Assembly: GCA_029865825.1 (NCBI GenBank)
Contig: JARXAQ010000023.1
Span: 1-34,204, forward strand
Direction of reading: 5' to 3'
DNA from: Rhizobium sp.
Lineage (GTDB): Bacteria > Pseudomonadota > Alphaproteobacteria > Rhizobiales > Rhizobiaceae
Length of the DNA stretch: 34,204 nucleotides
Part shown: positions 1 to 7,700 of the stretch, in pieces
How the letters are laid out: the number at the start of each line of letters is the position of its first letter
Position numbering within the stretch: the stretch's first letter is position 1
The notes under the pieces: generated by a model
Database searches by the model: none
What the model was told of the DNA's origin: nothing
Seen by the model: only the letters and a program-made list of their open reading frames with translations
Position numbers and translations under genes: made by a program

Positions 1-19
1 ATTTTCAAGGAGCATGACC

Positions 20-850
20 ATGACCGAAGCCGATCAGACACCTTCCAACCCTGTCCTCGTCGAATTCGACAATGGCATCGCCTTCGTGACGCTCAATCGT
101 CCTGAAAAGCGCAATGCCATGAACCCCGCCCTGAATATCCGCATGATGGAAGTGCTGGACGAGCTAGAAGGAGACGACCGCTGCGGCGTGCTCGTTCTGC
201 GCGGTGCCGGCCAGTCTTGGTCTGCCGGCATGGACCTCAAGGAATATTTTCGCGAGAACGACGGCAAGGGCCGTGGCGCCGTCCTGAAGAGCCGTCGCCA
301 GTCCGGCGGCTGGTGGAACCGGCTGATGTATTTCGAAAAGCCGACCATAGCCATGGTCAACGGCTGGTGCTTCGGCGGGGCGTTTACCCCGCTGGTGGCC
401 TGTGATCTCGCTATCGCGGCCGATGAGGCGACCTTCGGCCTTTCAGAGATCAACTGGGGCATCCTGCCGGGCGGCAATGTCACGCGCGCCGTCGCCGAAG
501 TGATGAACCACCGCGATTCCCTCTACTACATCATGACCGGCGAGAATTTCGGTGGTCAGAAGGCGCGCGAAATGGGGCTGATCAACGAATCCGTGCCGCT
601 TGCCGATCTCGAGACCCGCGTGCGCGCGATCTGCGCGAGCCTGCTGGAGAAGAACCCTGTAGTCCTGAAGGCTGCCAAGGATACCTTCAAGCGCGTGCGC
701 AACATGCCTTGGGAACAGGCCGATGACTACATTTATGCCAAGCTTGAACAGATGCTGCTTCTCGACAAGAGCAATGGCCGTGCAGAGGGTCTGAAGCAGT
801 TTCTCGACGATAAGAGCTTCCGCCCGGGTCTCGGCGCCTACAAGCGCTGA
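20..850 (+). CDS. ech: p-hydroxycinnamoyl-CoA hydratase/lyase (feruloyl-CoA hydratase/lyase)
   Basis: Crotonase-fold enzyme that hydrates feruloyl-, caffeoyl- or coumaroyl-CoA and cleaves the product to an aromatic aldehyde (vanillin, protocatechualdehyde, 4-hydroxybenzaldehyde) and acetyl-CoA, in the cytoplasm. The protein follows the Pseudomonas HCHL/Ech pattern almost end to end: LNRPEKRNAM near the N-terminus, SAGMDLKEYF, NGWCFGG oxyanion region, FGLSEINWG, and a KQFLDDKSFRPGL tail. Counted from the ATG at 20, Glu143 (in SEINWG) and Tyr239 fall at the positions known as catalytic in HCHL; the Ser123 position is Thr. An ATG at 14 is also in frame, but AAGGAG at 7-12 is only 1 nt from it and 7 nt from the ATG at 20, so 20 is preferred. 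The 276-residue length is normal. A feruloyl-CoA synthetase gene would be expected just before the window. calA and an aldehyde dehydrogenase nearby support the pathway. Confidence 0.93.
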   Translation: MTEADQTPSNPVLVEFDNGIAFVTLNRPEKRNAMNPALNIRMMEVLDELEGDDRCGVLVLRGAGQSWSAGMDLKEYFRENDGKGRGAVLKSRRQSGGWWNRLMYFEKPTIAMVNGWCFGGAFTPLVACDLAIAADEATFGLSEINWGILPGGNVTRAVAEVMNHRDSLYYIMTGENFGGQKAREMGLINESVPLADLETRVRAICASLLEKNPVVLKAAKDTFKRVRNMPWEQADDYIYAKLEQMLLLDKSNGRAEGLKQFLDDKSFRPGLGAYKR

Positions 851-1048
851 GAGCCTCCGAACCGTGATAATCTAGGCCGGGTCTCCAAAGCGACCTGACC
901 ATCTCTTTCGTTAACACCCGGAACGAAAACCGTCCCGAAGCATTGTTAAGACAAGCGGATCGTTAAGCAGCCCAAGACGGACTTCCCCGGCATTTGACCG
1001 GATAGCGACTTGAGGGCCGTGCGTAGCCGCCAAAGAAGGAGAACGATC

Positions 1049-1240
1049 ATGGGTTCTACATCCGATAAGATTGCCGGCAAGGCAAACGAGTTGACGGGCA
1101 AGGCCAAGCAGGCCGTCGGTGATGCCACCGACAATCACAGCTTGGAAGCCAAGGGCGCCGCCCAGGAAGCCAAGGGCGATGCCCAGCAGGCCAAGGGTCA
1201 TGCGAAAGATGCTGTGAAGAACGTCATCGACAAGGCCTGA
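1049..1240 (+). CDS. CsbD-family stress-response protein
   Basis: A 63-residue, Lys/Ala/Gly-rich hydrophilic protein with the CsbD pattern: [20 protein letters not shown], then repeated EAKG/QAKG heptad-like units. CsbD proteins are small and abundant under general stress; their biochemical role is unknown. The start is ATG 1049 with AAGGAG at 1036-1041, 7 nt upstream. A longer in-frame start at 1010 has no ribosome site. The gene stands alone between ech and the convergent calA and is followed at once by a strong terminator, so it is probably monocistronic. It interrupts the aromatic module without an obvious functional link. I looked for a general-stress (EcfG) promoter upstream and found only a poorly spaced candidate. 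Confidence 0.85.
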   Translation: MGSTSDKIAGKANELTGKAKQAVGDATDNHSLEAKGAAQEAKGDAQQAKGHAKDAVKNVIDKA

Positions 1241-1265
1241 CATCCTGTGTCTCGGCCAATCGAGA

Positions 1266-1289
1266 GGCCCGCCTTACGGCGGGTCTTTT
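1266..1289 (+). terminator. Intrinsic terminator after csbD-like gene
   Basis: CCCGCC (1268-1273), loop TTAC, GGCGGG (1278-1283), then TCTTTT. The stem can extend by G-U and G-C pairs at its base. It starts 27 nt after the CsbD stop. The T-run is present only in the plus direction. Confidence 0.85.
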
Positions 1290-1386
1290 GCGTTTGGTGC
1301 GTGTCTGTGGTGAAAATAGGCCGCGCGTGCGTTCTGCAGATTTTCGACGGGAGCGAAGCAGAGATGCTTGGTTCCCGTCTCTCGTT

Positions 1387-2154
1387 TCAGATGTACACGG
1401 CTGCAAGGCCGCCATCGATCGGCAGGTTGATACCGGCCACCCAGCGCGCGTCATCGGAGCACAGGAAGAGCACAGGGCCTGCAATTTCGTCAGCGAGTGC
1501 CGGACGTTTCATCTTGTGGGCATCGGCCTCAACGCGGGCCTGGCCGAGCATGGTGACGAAGTCGCCGAGGATCGGGGTGAACACCGGTCCCGGGGCGACC
1601 GAGTTCATGCGGATGTCGCGTTCCATGAAGAGCGAGTGGCTTCGCTTCATCGTCCAGACGATCAATGCCTCCTTGAAATACTGGTAGCAGGTATCCTGGG
1701 CCACCGGATTGGCGGCAAGCCAATCGTGCCCCGCAGAAAAGCTATCCGTCGCGGCGAGCTGCTTGTGAAGCTCGACACGGTGGGGCCATTCGGCTCCTAG
1801 GATCGAAGCGAAATTGACGATCGACGCACCCTTCGGCATGCGATCGAGAAGTGCTTCGGTCAGATGGCGCAGGCCGAGGTAATTGACCCTGCCGACCAGA
1901 TCCTTGTCCGCCGTGCCGGGCACCCCGGCAGCGTTAACGAGGGCGTCGATGTGTGCCGGGAACCGCGGCAAGGTCGCGTCGATGGCGGCCGGGTCCGAGA
2001 GGTCGGCCTTGATGAAGCCGTCGAGCGTCAACATGGCGTCGTTGCGGTCGACGCCGATGACGGTCGCACCGCGAAAGCGGGCAAGGCGGGCCACTTCGCC
2101 GCCGATGCCGGACGAGACGCCGGTGATGACGATTGTCTTTCCTGAAAGGTTCAT
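1387..2154 (-). CDS. calA: Coniferyl-alcohol dehydrogenase (short-chain dehydrogenase)
   Basis: NAD-dependent short-chain dehydrogenase of 255 residues that oxidises coniferyl alcohol to coniferyl aldehyde. It matches remembered Pseudomonas CalA along its length: TGVSSGIGGE nucleotide loop at 11-20, GVDRNDAMLTLD acceptor region, NAAGVPGTAD at 74-83, Ser117, catalytic Tyr157-x3-Lys161 (YQYFK), and GPVFTPIL and INLPIDGGLA near the end. The VNYLGLRHLTEA and SILGAEWP blocks are typical of CalA rather than generic SDRs. The start ATG at 2154 has AGGAAA 8-13 nt upstream. It lies 87 nt downstream of the aldehyde dehydrogenase on the same strand, so the two are likely one transcript from the sigma-54 promoter near 3870. 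Its product could be oxidised further by the neighbouring aldehyde dehydrogenase to ferulate, the precursor for Ech. Confidence 0.9.
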   Translation of the reverse strand: MNLSGKTIVITGVSSGIGGEVARLARFRGATVIGVDRNDAMLTLDGFIKADLSDPAAIDATLPRFPAHIDALVNAAGVPGTADKDLVGRVNYLGLRHLTEALLDRMPKGASIVNFASILGAEWPHRVELHKQLAATDSFSAGHDWLAANPVAQDTCYQYFKEALIVWTMKRSHSLFMERDIRMNSVAPGPVFTPILGDFVTMLGQARVEADAHKMKRPALADEIAGPVLFLCSDDARWVAGINLPIDGGLAAVYI

Positions 2155-2241
2155 GATCGTATTTCCTGGGATCGAGAGGGGGTGAGCGTCGTTCGCCGGG
2201 CGGCGAACCTCGCAGTGTCGGGATGCATGGTGCGTGCTGGA

Positions 2242-3714
2242 TCAGAAGGGGTAGGGGGTCGCCGCGTTCTTCACCGAAACCCATTGCCACTGGGTGAATT
2301 CCTCGATGTCGGCAGGACCTCCGACGCGGCTGCCATTGCCCGACTTGCCTCGCCCGCCGAACGGGGCATAGGGACCACCGTTCACCGTCTGGTCGTTGAT
2401 GTGCAACTGTCCGACATTCAGCTGGTCCCCCAGCGCCATGGCGCGGCCGAGATCGGCGGAGATGACGCCGGCTGCGAGGCCGTAGTCGGTGCGGTTGGCA
2501 AGCTCCACGGCTTCCTTGTCGGTCTTGAAGGAGACGATGCAGGCGACAGGCCCGAAGATCTCTTCTTCGAAAGCGAGCATGCCCGGTTTCACGCCGGACA
2601 GCACGGTGGCGGCATAAAAGCGGCCGTCATGGGTGCCGCCAGCAAGCAGTGTCGCGCCCTTGGCGACGGCATCGTCGACGACCTTCTGGATGCTCGCAAC
2701 TTGGGCATCCGAGATGATCGGACCAAGTGCCACCTGTTGCGTGGAGGGATCTCCGGCCGGCAGGTGCTGCGCTTTGGTGGCGAGGCGTTCGGTGATGCCC
2801 TGCTCTATGCGCTCGTCGACCAGGATCAGGCCGGTTGCCATGCAGATCTGGCCCTGGTGCAGAAATGCGCCCCAGGCAGCGTTCGAGGCGGCGATGTCGA
2901 GGTCGGCATCGTCGAGGATGACGAGCGCATTCTTGCCGCCGAGTTCGAGCTGCACCCGCTTGAGGTTTCGACCACAGATCTCGCCGACCTTGGCGCCGCC
3001 GCGGGCCGAGCCCGTGAACGAGATCATGGCGATGTTGGGATCGCTGCACAGTGCCTCGCCGGCTTCTGCACCGCCCGGCACGACATGCAGGACCCCCTTC
3101 GGCAGTCCCGCGTCCTCGAAGATGCGGGCGATGATGATGCCGCCGGAGATCGGTGTGCGGGGGTCGGGCTTGTGGACCACCGTATTGCCGAGCGCGATAG
3201 CGGGGGCGATCGAGCGGACCGACAGCACCAGCGGAAAGTTGAACGGTGAGATCACCCCGACCACGCCATGCGGGACACGGCGGGCGTAGTTGGTGCGATC
3301 GTCCATACCGGGCAGGAACATGCCGGTCGGCTGCATTGCGAGCGAAGCGGCGTGGCGCAGGAAAAGCGCGCCATGTTCGATCTCGATCATGGCCTTCGCA
3401 TGGATCGAGCCGGATTCCTGCATAATCCAGTGCGCCAGTTCGGCGCCATTCTGCTCGAGTAGATCAGCGGCACGGTTCAGGATTGCGGCCCGGTTTGACG
3501 GCAGTGTCTTCGCCCAATCCCTTTGGGCGGCCCGTGCCTGCTTGGCGGCGCGTGAAATGTCGGCCGCGCCGCAAAACCCGACAGCTGCGAGCACATTGCC
3601 ATTGGCGGGATCGGTGACGTTTACCGTACCGCCCAGTGCTTCCTGCCAGTCAGAGATATAGGCCATACCGCCCCAACGTGCGGTGTCCAAAAACTTAGGC
3701 GTTTGCATGTTCAT
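2242..3714 (-). CDS. Benzaldehyde/vanillin-type aldehyde dehydrogenase
   Basis: NAD(P)-dependent aldehyde dehydrogenase of 490 residues, oxidising an aromatic aldehyde to the acid. It resembles toluene-pathway XylC benzaldehyde dehydrogenase throughout: GVVGVISPFNFPL, ALGNTVVHKPD, SFTGSARGG, general base Glu257 in LELGGKN, catalytic Cys291 in HQGQICMA, EEIFGPVA, PFGGRGKSG, and a C-terminal IEEFTQWQWVS. Beside ech and calA, the physiological substrate is probably vanillin or coniferyl aldehyde (inference); the sequence alone cannot choose. The frame stays open to a GTG at 3798, but GGAGG at 3723-3727 lies exactly 8 nt from the ATG at 3714, which decides the start. It is the first gene after a consensus sigma-54 promoter, followed by calA. 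Names such as vdh, xylC or calB would be guesses. Confidence 0.88.
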   Translation of the reverse strand: MNMQTPKFLDTARWGGMAYISDWQEALGGTVNVTDPANGNVLAAVGFCGAADISRAAKQARAAQRDWAKTLPSNRAAILNRAADLLEQNGAELAHWIMQESGSIHAKAMIEIEHGALFLRHAASLAMQPTGMFLPGMDDRTNYARRVPHGVVGVISPFNFPLVLSVRSIAPAIALGNTVVHKPDPRTPISGGIIIARIFEDAGLPKGVLHVVPGGAEAGEALCSDPNIAMISFTGSARGGAKVGEICGRNLKRVQLELGGKNALVILDDADLDIAASNAAWGAFLHQGQICMATGLILVDERIEQGITERLATKAQHLPAGDPSTQQVALGPIISDAQVASIQKVVDDAVAKGATLLAGGTHDGRFYAATVLSGVKPGMLAFEEEIFGPVACIVSFKTDKEAVELANRTDYGLAAGVISADLGRAMALGDQLNVGQLHINDQTVNGGPYAPFGGRGKSGNGSRVGGPADIEEFTQWQWVSVKNAATPYPF

Positions 3715-3862
3715 GTTCAGGGCCTCCAATCCCTCAGGGGTTCGGAAGAGCGCAGGCACAGCTTCGCCGTCGTGAGGCCGGCTCCTGTCGCCGTTCACCC
3801 GTCTCGTTTGTGATGCGTCATCCTCCGTGCCGCTTCCTCAAAGCGGCTCGAAGTCGTTTTTC

Positions 3863-3877
3863 GCAAAAGGCGTGCCA
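3863..3877 (-). promoter_or_regulatory. Sigma-54 (-24/-12) promoter for aldehyde dehydrogenase-calA
   Basis: Read on the minus strand the site is TGGCACG-CCTT-TTGC, preceded by T. It matches every fixed base of the RpoN consensus TGGCACG-N4-TTGC, with GG (3876-3875) and GC (3864-3863) in the required phase. Transcription would begin near 3851, about 137 nt before the start codon at 3714. The divergent neighbour encodes exactly the kind of activator (GAFTGA AAA+ protein) such a promoter requires. Confidence 0.88.
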
Positions 3878-3996
3878 ATTCGAACAAAGGTGGTCACGGC
3901 ACGTGCAGCTGCGCGGGTTTCCCGTTGATCCGGATGGTCTTTTTTCCATGCGGATGGGCTCGCGCCAAAGGGGGGCACCGTTGCCGTTTTCACTAA

Positions 3997-4009
3997 ATGA
4001 TGAAATCAT
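3997..4009. promoter_or_regulatory. Candidate activator-binding inverted repeat (UAS)
   Basis: ATGAT-GAA-ATCAT, a perfect 5-bp dyad with a 3-bp centre, about 145-160 bp upstream of the predicted sigma-54 transcription start. That distance is typical for enhancer sites of XylR/DmpR-type regulators. The dyad is short and only one copy was found, so the assignment is tentative. Confidence 0.3.
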
Positions 4010-4042
4010 GCAGAAAATTTGGAAATCCATGAAAGGCTTTTG

Positions 4043-5833
4043 ATGCGGAAGGACAAAGCGCCCACCCTCATGTCCCTGGCCGAGATGTCGAAATCGACCG
4101 GCAAGATGCTATCCCGGGGTGCATTCAGCGAACTGGACACCGGCGCTTCGCCGACGCTTTCGGAGCTGACGGAGGCGCTGCATTTCTCGCTGGGGGATGG
4201 ACGGATCTGGCTCAACGACCAGCGCATGGTCTTGATGCAGAGTCAGGTTCTCGGCCGATTGCGCCAGGAAATCATCGAGGCCTTCGGAATGGAGGTGGCC
4301 AAGGGCATCTTCATGCGGGTCGGCTACATGCAAGGGGTGCGTGATGCGGAGCTCATCCAGAAACGCTTTCCGAATGAGGATCTCACCCATGCGCTGGCCG
4401 CCGGCCCGCGTGTGCATACGCTGGAAGGCTTCGTGAAGGTCGTCACCAAGCAGTTCGAATTCGACAGTGAGAAAGGGACCTATTTCGGCGAGTTCTACTG
4501 GCACGACTCGTCGGAAGCTGCGGAGCACATCGCCCATCACGGTCTGTCCAGCGAGCCCGTCTGCTGGATGCAGACAGGGTATCCGAGCGGCTATACAAGC
4601 ACGCTTTTCGGTCGACCGGTGATCTTCCGCGAGATCGAGTGCAGCGCCATGGGCGCGCCGCGCTGTTATGTCGTGGGCCAGAATGCCGAGGAGTGGGGCG
4701 ATGACGCACCGGAGCGCGCTTATCTCGGTCTCGAATGGTCGCGTCCGAAGCGCAGTGGCCGGGGTTCCCGCGTCAAGGAGCACAGTCCGACGCCAGAACC
4801 GGTGCCCGACAAGACCCAGATGTCAGGCGACCCCGTTGTCGGCGTGTCCGCGAGTTTCCTGCGTGCCCGTCTGATGGTGGAAAAGGTCGCCGATACCGAG
4901 GCGACAGTCCTCCTCGTGGGGGAATCGGGTGTCGGCAAGGAACTGTTTTCACAACAGTTGCACCGCCTCAGTCCCCGGTCTGCAGGCCCCTTCGTGGCCC
5001 TCAACTGTGCGGCAATCCCGGACACGCTGGTTGAATCGGAGCTGTTCGGGGTCGAAAAAGGCGCGTTTACTGGAGCGGTTGCCTCGCGGGCCGGTTATTT
5101 CGAACGCGCCAGTGGCGGGACGTTGTTTCTTGATGAGATCGCGTCGCTGGCCTATCCCGCACAAGGCAAGCTTCTCCGAGCCATCCAGGAACGTGTCATC
5201 GAACGTGTCGGCGGATCCAGGACCACGCCGACCGATGTGAGAGTAATCGCCGCGTCGAATGTCGATCTTGCCGATGAGGTGCATGCGGGCCGATTTCGCC
5301 AGGACTTGTATTTTCGACTGTGCGTCTTTCCGATTGCCATTCCCTCTCTTCGAGAACGGCGGGACGATATTCCGCTTCTCGTCGACCACTTCCTGCGGTT
5401 GTTCCGCGAGCGTCACCGTCGGGCCGTGGTCGGCCTGACGCGGCGGGCGATGGATGCGCTGCTCGCCTACGATTTTCCCGGCAATATTCGCGAATTGCAG
5501 AATTTGATCGAACGCGGGGTGATTTTTGCCGATGCTGGCGGCTGGATTGATGTCCACCACCTCTTCACGGCGGGAGAGGTCACTTCGCCCCTCTCTCCAT
5601 CGCTGACCGCAGAGGGGCGGTTGACGGTTTCGGCACGCGGGTTCAGGGCGCCCGGCTCGGGTATCGGCGTAAGCGGTTTGCGGTCTGCCAAGGAACTCGC
5701 AGCAGCGGAAGCTGACCTCTATTTGAGCGCCCTTGATCATGCGGCCGGCAATATCTCTGCTGCAGCGCGTACCCTTGGGCTTTCGCGGGCAAAGCTCGAA
5801 TATCGCCTTAAAAAACTGGGGGTGCCGGACTGA
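4043..5833 (+). CDS. XylR/DmpR-type sigma-54-dependent activator
   Basis: Cytoplasmic aromatic-sensing enhancer-binding protein of 596 residues with the full XylR/DmpR layout. An XylR_N sensor domain covers about 40-140. A V4R domain follows at about 150-215 ([16 protein letters not shown], then [18 protein letters not shown]). After a variable linker comes the AAA+ domain with Walker A GESGVGKE at 293-300, the sigma-54 contact loop GAFTGA at 340-345 and Walker B TLFLDE at 360-365. A Fis-type helix-turn-helix ends the protein ([21 protein letters not shown]). The chosen start is ATG 4043 with AAAGG 6 nt upstream; an in-frame TTG at 4019 is possible. It is divergent from the aldehyde dehydrogenase, which has a perfect -24/-12 promoter. 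In DmpR the ligand is phenol; here a hydroxycinnamate, coniferyl alcohol or vanillin is a reasonable guess. Confidence 0.92.
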   Translation: MRKDKAPTLMSLAEMSKSTGKMLSRGAFSELDTGASPTLSELTEALHFSLGDGRIWLNDQRMVLMQSQVLGRLRQEIIEAFGMEVAKGIFMRVGYMQGVRDAELIQKRFPNEDLTHALAAGPRVHTLEGFVKVVTKQFEFDSEKGTYFGEFYWHDSSEAAEHIAHHGLSSEPVCWMQTGYPSGYTSTLFGRPVIFREIECSAMGAPRCYVVGQNAEEWGDDAPERAYLGLEWSRPKRSGRGSRVKEHSPTPEPVPDKTQMSGDPVVGVSASFLRARLMVEKVADTEATVLLVGESGVGKELFSQQLHRLSPRSAGPFVALNCAAIPDTLVESELFGVEKGAFTGAVASRAGYFERASGGTLFLDEIASLAYPAQGKLLRAIQERVIERVGGSRTTPTDVRVIAASNVDLADEVHAGRFRQDLYFRLCVFPIAIPSLRERRDDIPLLVDHFLRLFRERHRRAVVGLTRRAMDALLAYDFPGNIRELQNLIERGVIFADAGGWIDVHHLFTAGEVTSPLSPSLTAEGRLTVSARGFRAPGSGIGVSGLRSAKELAAAEADLYLSALDHAAGNISAAARTLGLSRAKLEYRLKKLGVPD

Positions 5834-5921
5834 GACCCGTTCTACTCAAGGGAACAGCATCGCTTTCTGGTCGACGCAGGTCAGGCCACGACTTCGGCTT
5901 CACTCGTAGATCTATACGGCG

Positions 5922-7649
5922 TCATGCCTCGTAACGGGCGATCTCCATTCCTGCAGTCACATAAGTCCCGGCGTCGGTCCTCAGCCGCACGCGTCCCGAA
6001 CGGGCAGCCGTGACCTGGGTTTCCATTTTCATCGCCTCCATTACGGCAATAAGATCCCCGGCCTCAACCGCCGCCCCGTCCTCGATCTTGAAGGCCTGCA
6101 GCGTGCCGGCGATCGGTGCCGTGATGCTGTCCTCGTCCTGTGCCTTTGCGGGGCTGATTGGTGTGGTGCCGGTCGAAAGACTGCCGAGACCTGCCAGAAG
6201 AGCTGCGGGAATGCCGAGCGCGTGGCGCTTGCCGTCGATCTCGACATGGGTGCGGACGAGGCCGGTCTCGGCGATCGGTTCGGGCCGTGCCATCGCCTCC
6301 AACGCGTTGGAAAAATCCGTCTCTATCCACCTTGTATGCACCTTGAAGCCCTCTTCGCCGGTAAAGTCGGCGCTCTCCATGGCGGCACGGTGGAAGGGAA
6401 GGACAGTTGCGACACCTTCGATGCGGAATTCCTTCAATGCCCTTCGTGCACGCGCAATCGCCTGTTCACGCGTCGCGCCAGTCACGATCAGCTTGGCCAT
6501 CAGCGAATCGAACGTGCCCGGCACCGTCGAGCCCGAAACGACGCCCGTATCGAGCCGGATACCGGGGCCGGACGGCGGCTCGAACAAAGTGATCGCACCC
6601 GGTGTCGGCAGAAAGCCGCGACCGGGATCCTCGGCATTGATGCGAAACTCGATCGAATGGCCGCGCGGGGCCGGCGTCTCCGTCACCTCCAGCGCCTTGC
6701 CCTCGGCAATGCGGAACTGTTCGATCACAAGGTCGATGCCTGCAGTCTCTTCGGTCACCGGATGCTCGACCTGCAGCCGAGTGTTGACCTCGAGGAAGGA
6801 GATCGTGCCGTCTACGCCGAGGAGGAATTCGACGGTGCCGGCACCCGAATAGCCGGCAGCAGCGCAAATCCGCTTTGCGGCATCATGGATCTGATGGCGC
6901 TGGGTGTCGGTGAGGAAGGGAGCCGGGGCCTCCTCGACGAGTTTCTGATTGCGCCGCTGCAGCGAGCAGTCGCGGGTGCCCAGCACCAGCACATTGCCGT
7001 GTTTGTCGGCCAACACCTGTGCCTCGATATGGCGCGGGCGGTCGAGGAAACGTTCGAGGAAACATTCGCCACGGCCAAAGGCGGCCTTTGCCTCGCGAAC
7101 GGCGGATTCGTAAAGCTCCGCGATCTCTTCCATCTTCCAGGCGACCTTCAGGCCACGTCCGCCGCCACCATGGGCGGCCTTGATAGCGACCGGCAGACCA
7201 TGGGCCTCGGCAAAGGCGATGACTTCGGCCGCCGTTTCGACAGGACCGTCGCTGCCGGCAACCAGCGGTGCGCCGACGCTGGTCGCGATCCGCCGCGCCT
7301 CGACCTTGTCGCCGAGCGCCTCGATCACATGCGGGTCCGGGCCGATCCAGATGAGGCCGGCCTCCTGCACTGCGCGGGCGAACTCGGCGCGTTCGGACAA
7401 GAAACCATAGCCGGGATGGACGGCGTCGGCGCCCGAGCGCTTGGCGATCGCGATCAGCTTGTCGATGTCTAGATAGGTCTCGGCCGGGCGACTGCCCTCC
7501 AGCCCATAGGCTTCGTCGGCAAGCTGGACGAAGAGCGCATCCAGATCCGGATCGGCATAGACGGCGACCGATTTGAGGCCATAGTCGCGGCAGGCGCGAA
7601 TGATGCGCACGGCGATTTCGCCGCGGTTGGCGATCAGCACTTTCTTCAT
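5922..7649 (-). CDS. Fused biotin carboxylase-biotin carboxyl carrier protein (urea-carboxylase-like alpha subunit)
   Basis: A 575-residue biotin carboxylase with its own carrier domain. The N-terminal biotin carboxylase domain begins [14 protein letters not shown] and includes HPGYGFLSE, the ATP-grasp glycine loop [10 protein letters not shown] (160-169) and [15 protein letters not shown] short linker leads to a biotinyl domain with the lysylation motif EAMKM; the biotinylated lysine is Lys541. The fold carboxylates biotin with ATP and bicarbonate. No beta carboxyltransferase of the acyl-CoA type is nearby. Instead the next gene upstream encodes fused AHS1-AHS2 domains, the domains found between BC and BCCP in urea carboxylase. 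The start at 7649 has GAGGAG 7 nt upstream. It is the last gene of the pxp operon, 51 nt after pxpBC. General annotation as acetyl-CoA carboxylase would probably mislead; the acceptor is unknown. Confidence 0.88.
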   Translation of the reverse strand: MKKVLIANRGEIAVRIIRACRDYGLKSVAVYADPDLDALFVQLADEAYGLEGSRPAETYLDIDKLIAIAKRSGADAVHPGYGFLSERAEFARAVQEAGLIWIGPDPHVIEALGDKVEARRIATSVGAPLVAGSDGPVETAAEVIAFAEAHGLPVAIKAAHGGGGRGLKVAWKMEEIAELYESAVREAKAAFGRGECFLERFLDRPRHIEAQVLADKHGNVLVLGTRDCSLQRRNQKLVEEAPAPFLTDTQRHQIHDAAKRICAAAGYSGAGTVEFLLGVDGTISFLEVNTRLQVEHPVTEETAGIDLVIEQFRIAEGKALEVTETPAPRGHSIEFRINAEDPGRGFLPTPGAITLFEPPSGPGIRLDTGVVSGSTVPGTFDSLMAKLIVTGATREQAIARARRALKEFRIEGVATVLPFHRAAMESADFTGEEGFKVHTRWIETDFSNALEAMARPEPIAETGLVRTHVEIDGKRHALGIPAALLAGLGSLSTGTTPISPAKAQDEDSITAPIAGTLQAFKIEDGAAVEAGDLIAVMEAMKMETQVTAARSGRVRLRTDAGTYVTAGMEIARYEA

Positions 7650-7700
7650 CGGGGTCTCCTCACTGTCATTTGGCGGCTCTTGGTGTCGGCGTCTCGCGGA

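Larger units (their letters stand above)
3715..4042. promoter_or_regulatory. Divergent control region between aldehyde dehydrogenase and sigma-54 activator
   Basis: A 328-bp region without a credible gene. It contains the -24/-12 promoter pointing left, a 137-nt leader for the aldehyde dehydrogenase, and, further right, a small inverted repeat in the position where an activator of this class would bind. No sigma-70 promoter for the activator gene could be named with confidence. Confidence 0.7.

Noticed and set aside
920-947. Possible general-stress (EcfG) promoter before the CsbD gene: GGAAC at 920-924 and TGTT at 944-947.
   Set aside because: The spacer is 19 bp where 16-17 is expected, and the -10 element CGTT is TGTT. 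CsbD genes are often stress-controlled, but the site is too poor to call.
2182-3249. Plus-strand open frame of about 355 codons opposite the aldehyde dehydrogenase.
   Set aside because: It lies wholly antisense to a well-supported enzyme gene and shows no family features.
6222-7472. Long plus-strand open frame (over 400 codons) opposite the biotin carboxylase gene.
   Set aside because: It is the antisense shadow of a GC-rich gene with conserved protein motifs on the other strand; its translation has no recognisable domain and no ribosome site.
5922-7649. Annotation as the acetyl-CoA or propionyl-CoA carboxylase alpha subunit.
   Set aside because: No acyl-CoA carboxyltransferase beta subunit is nearby, and the operon context with AHS1-AHS2 domains points elsewhere.
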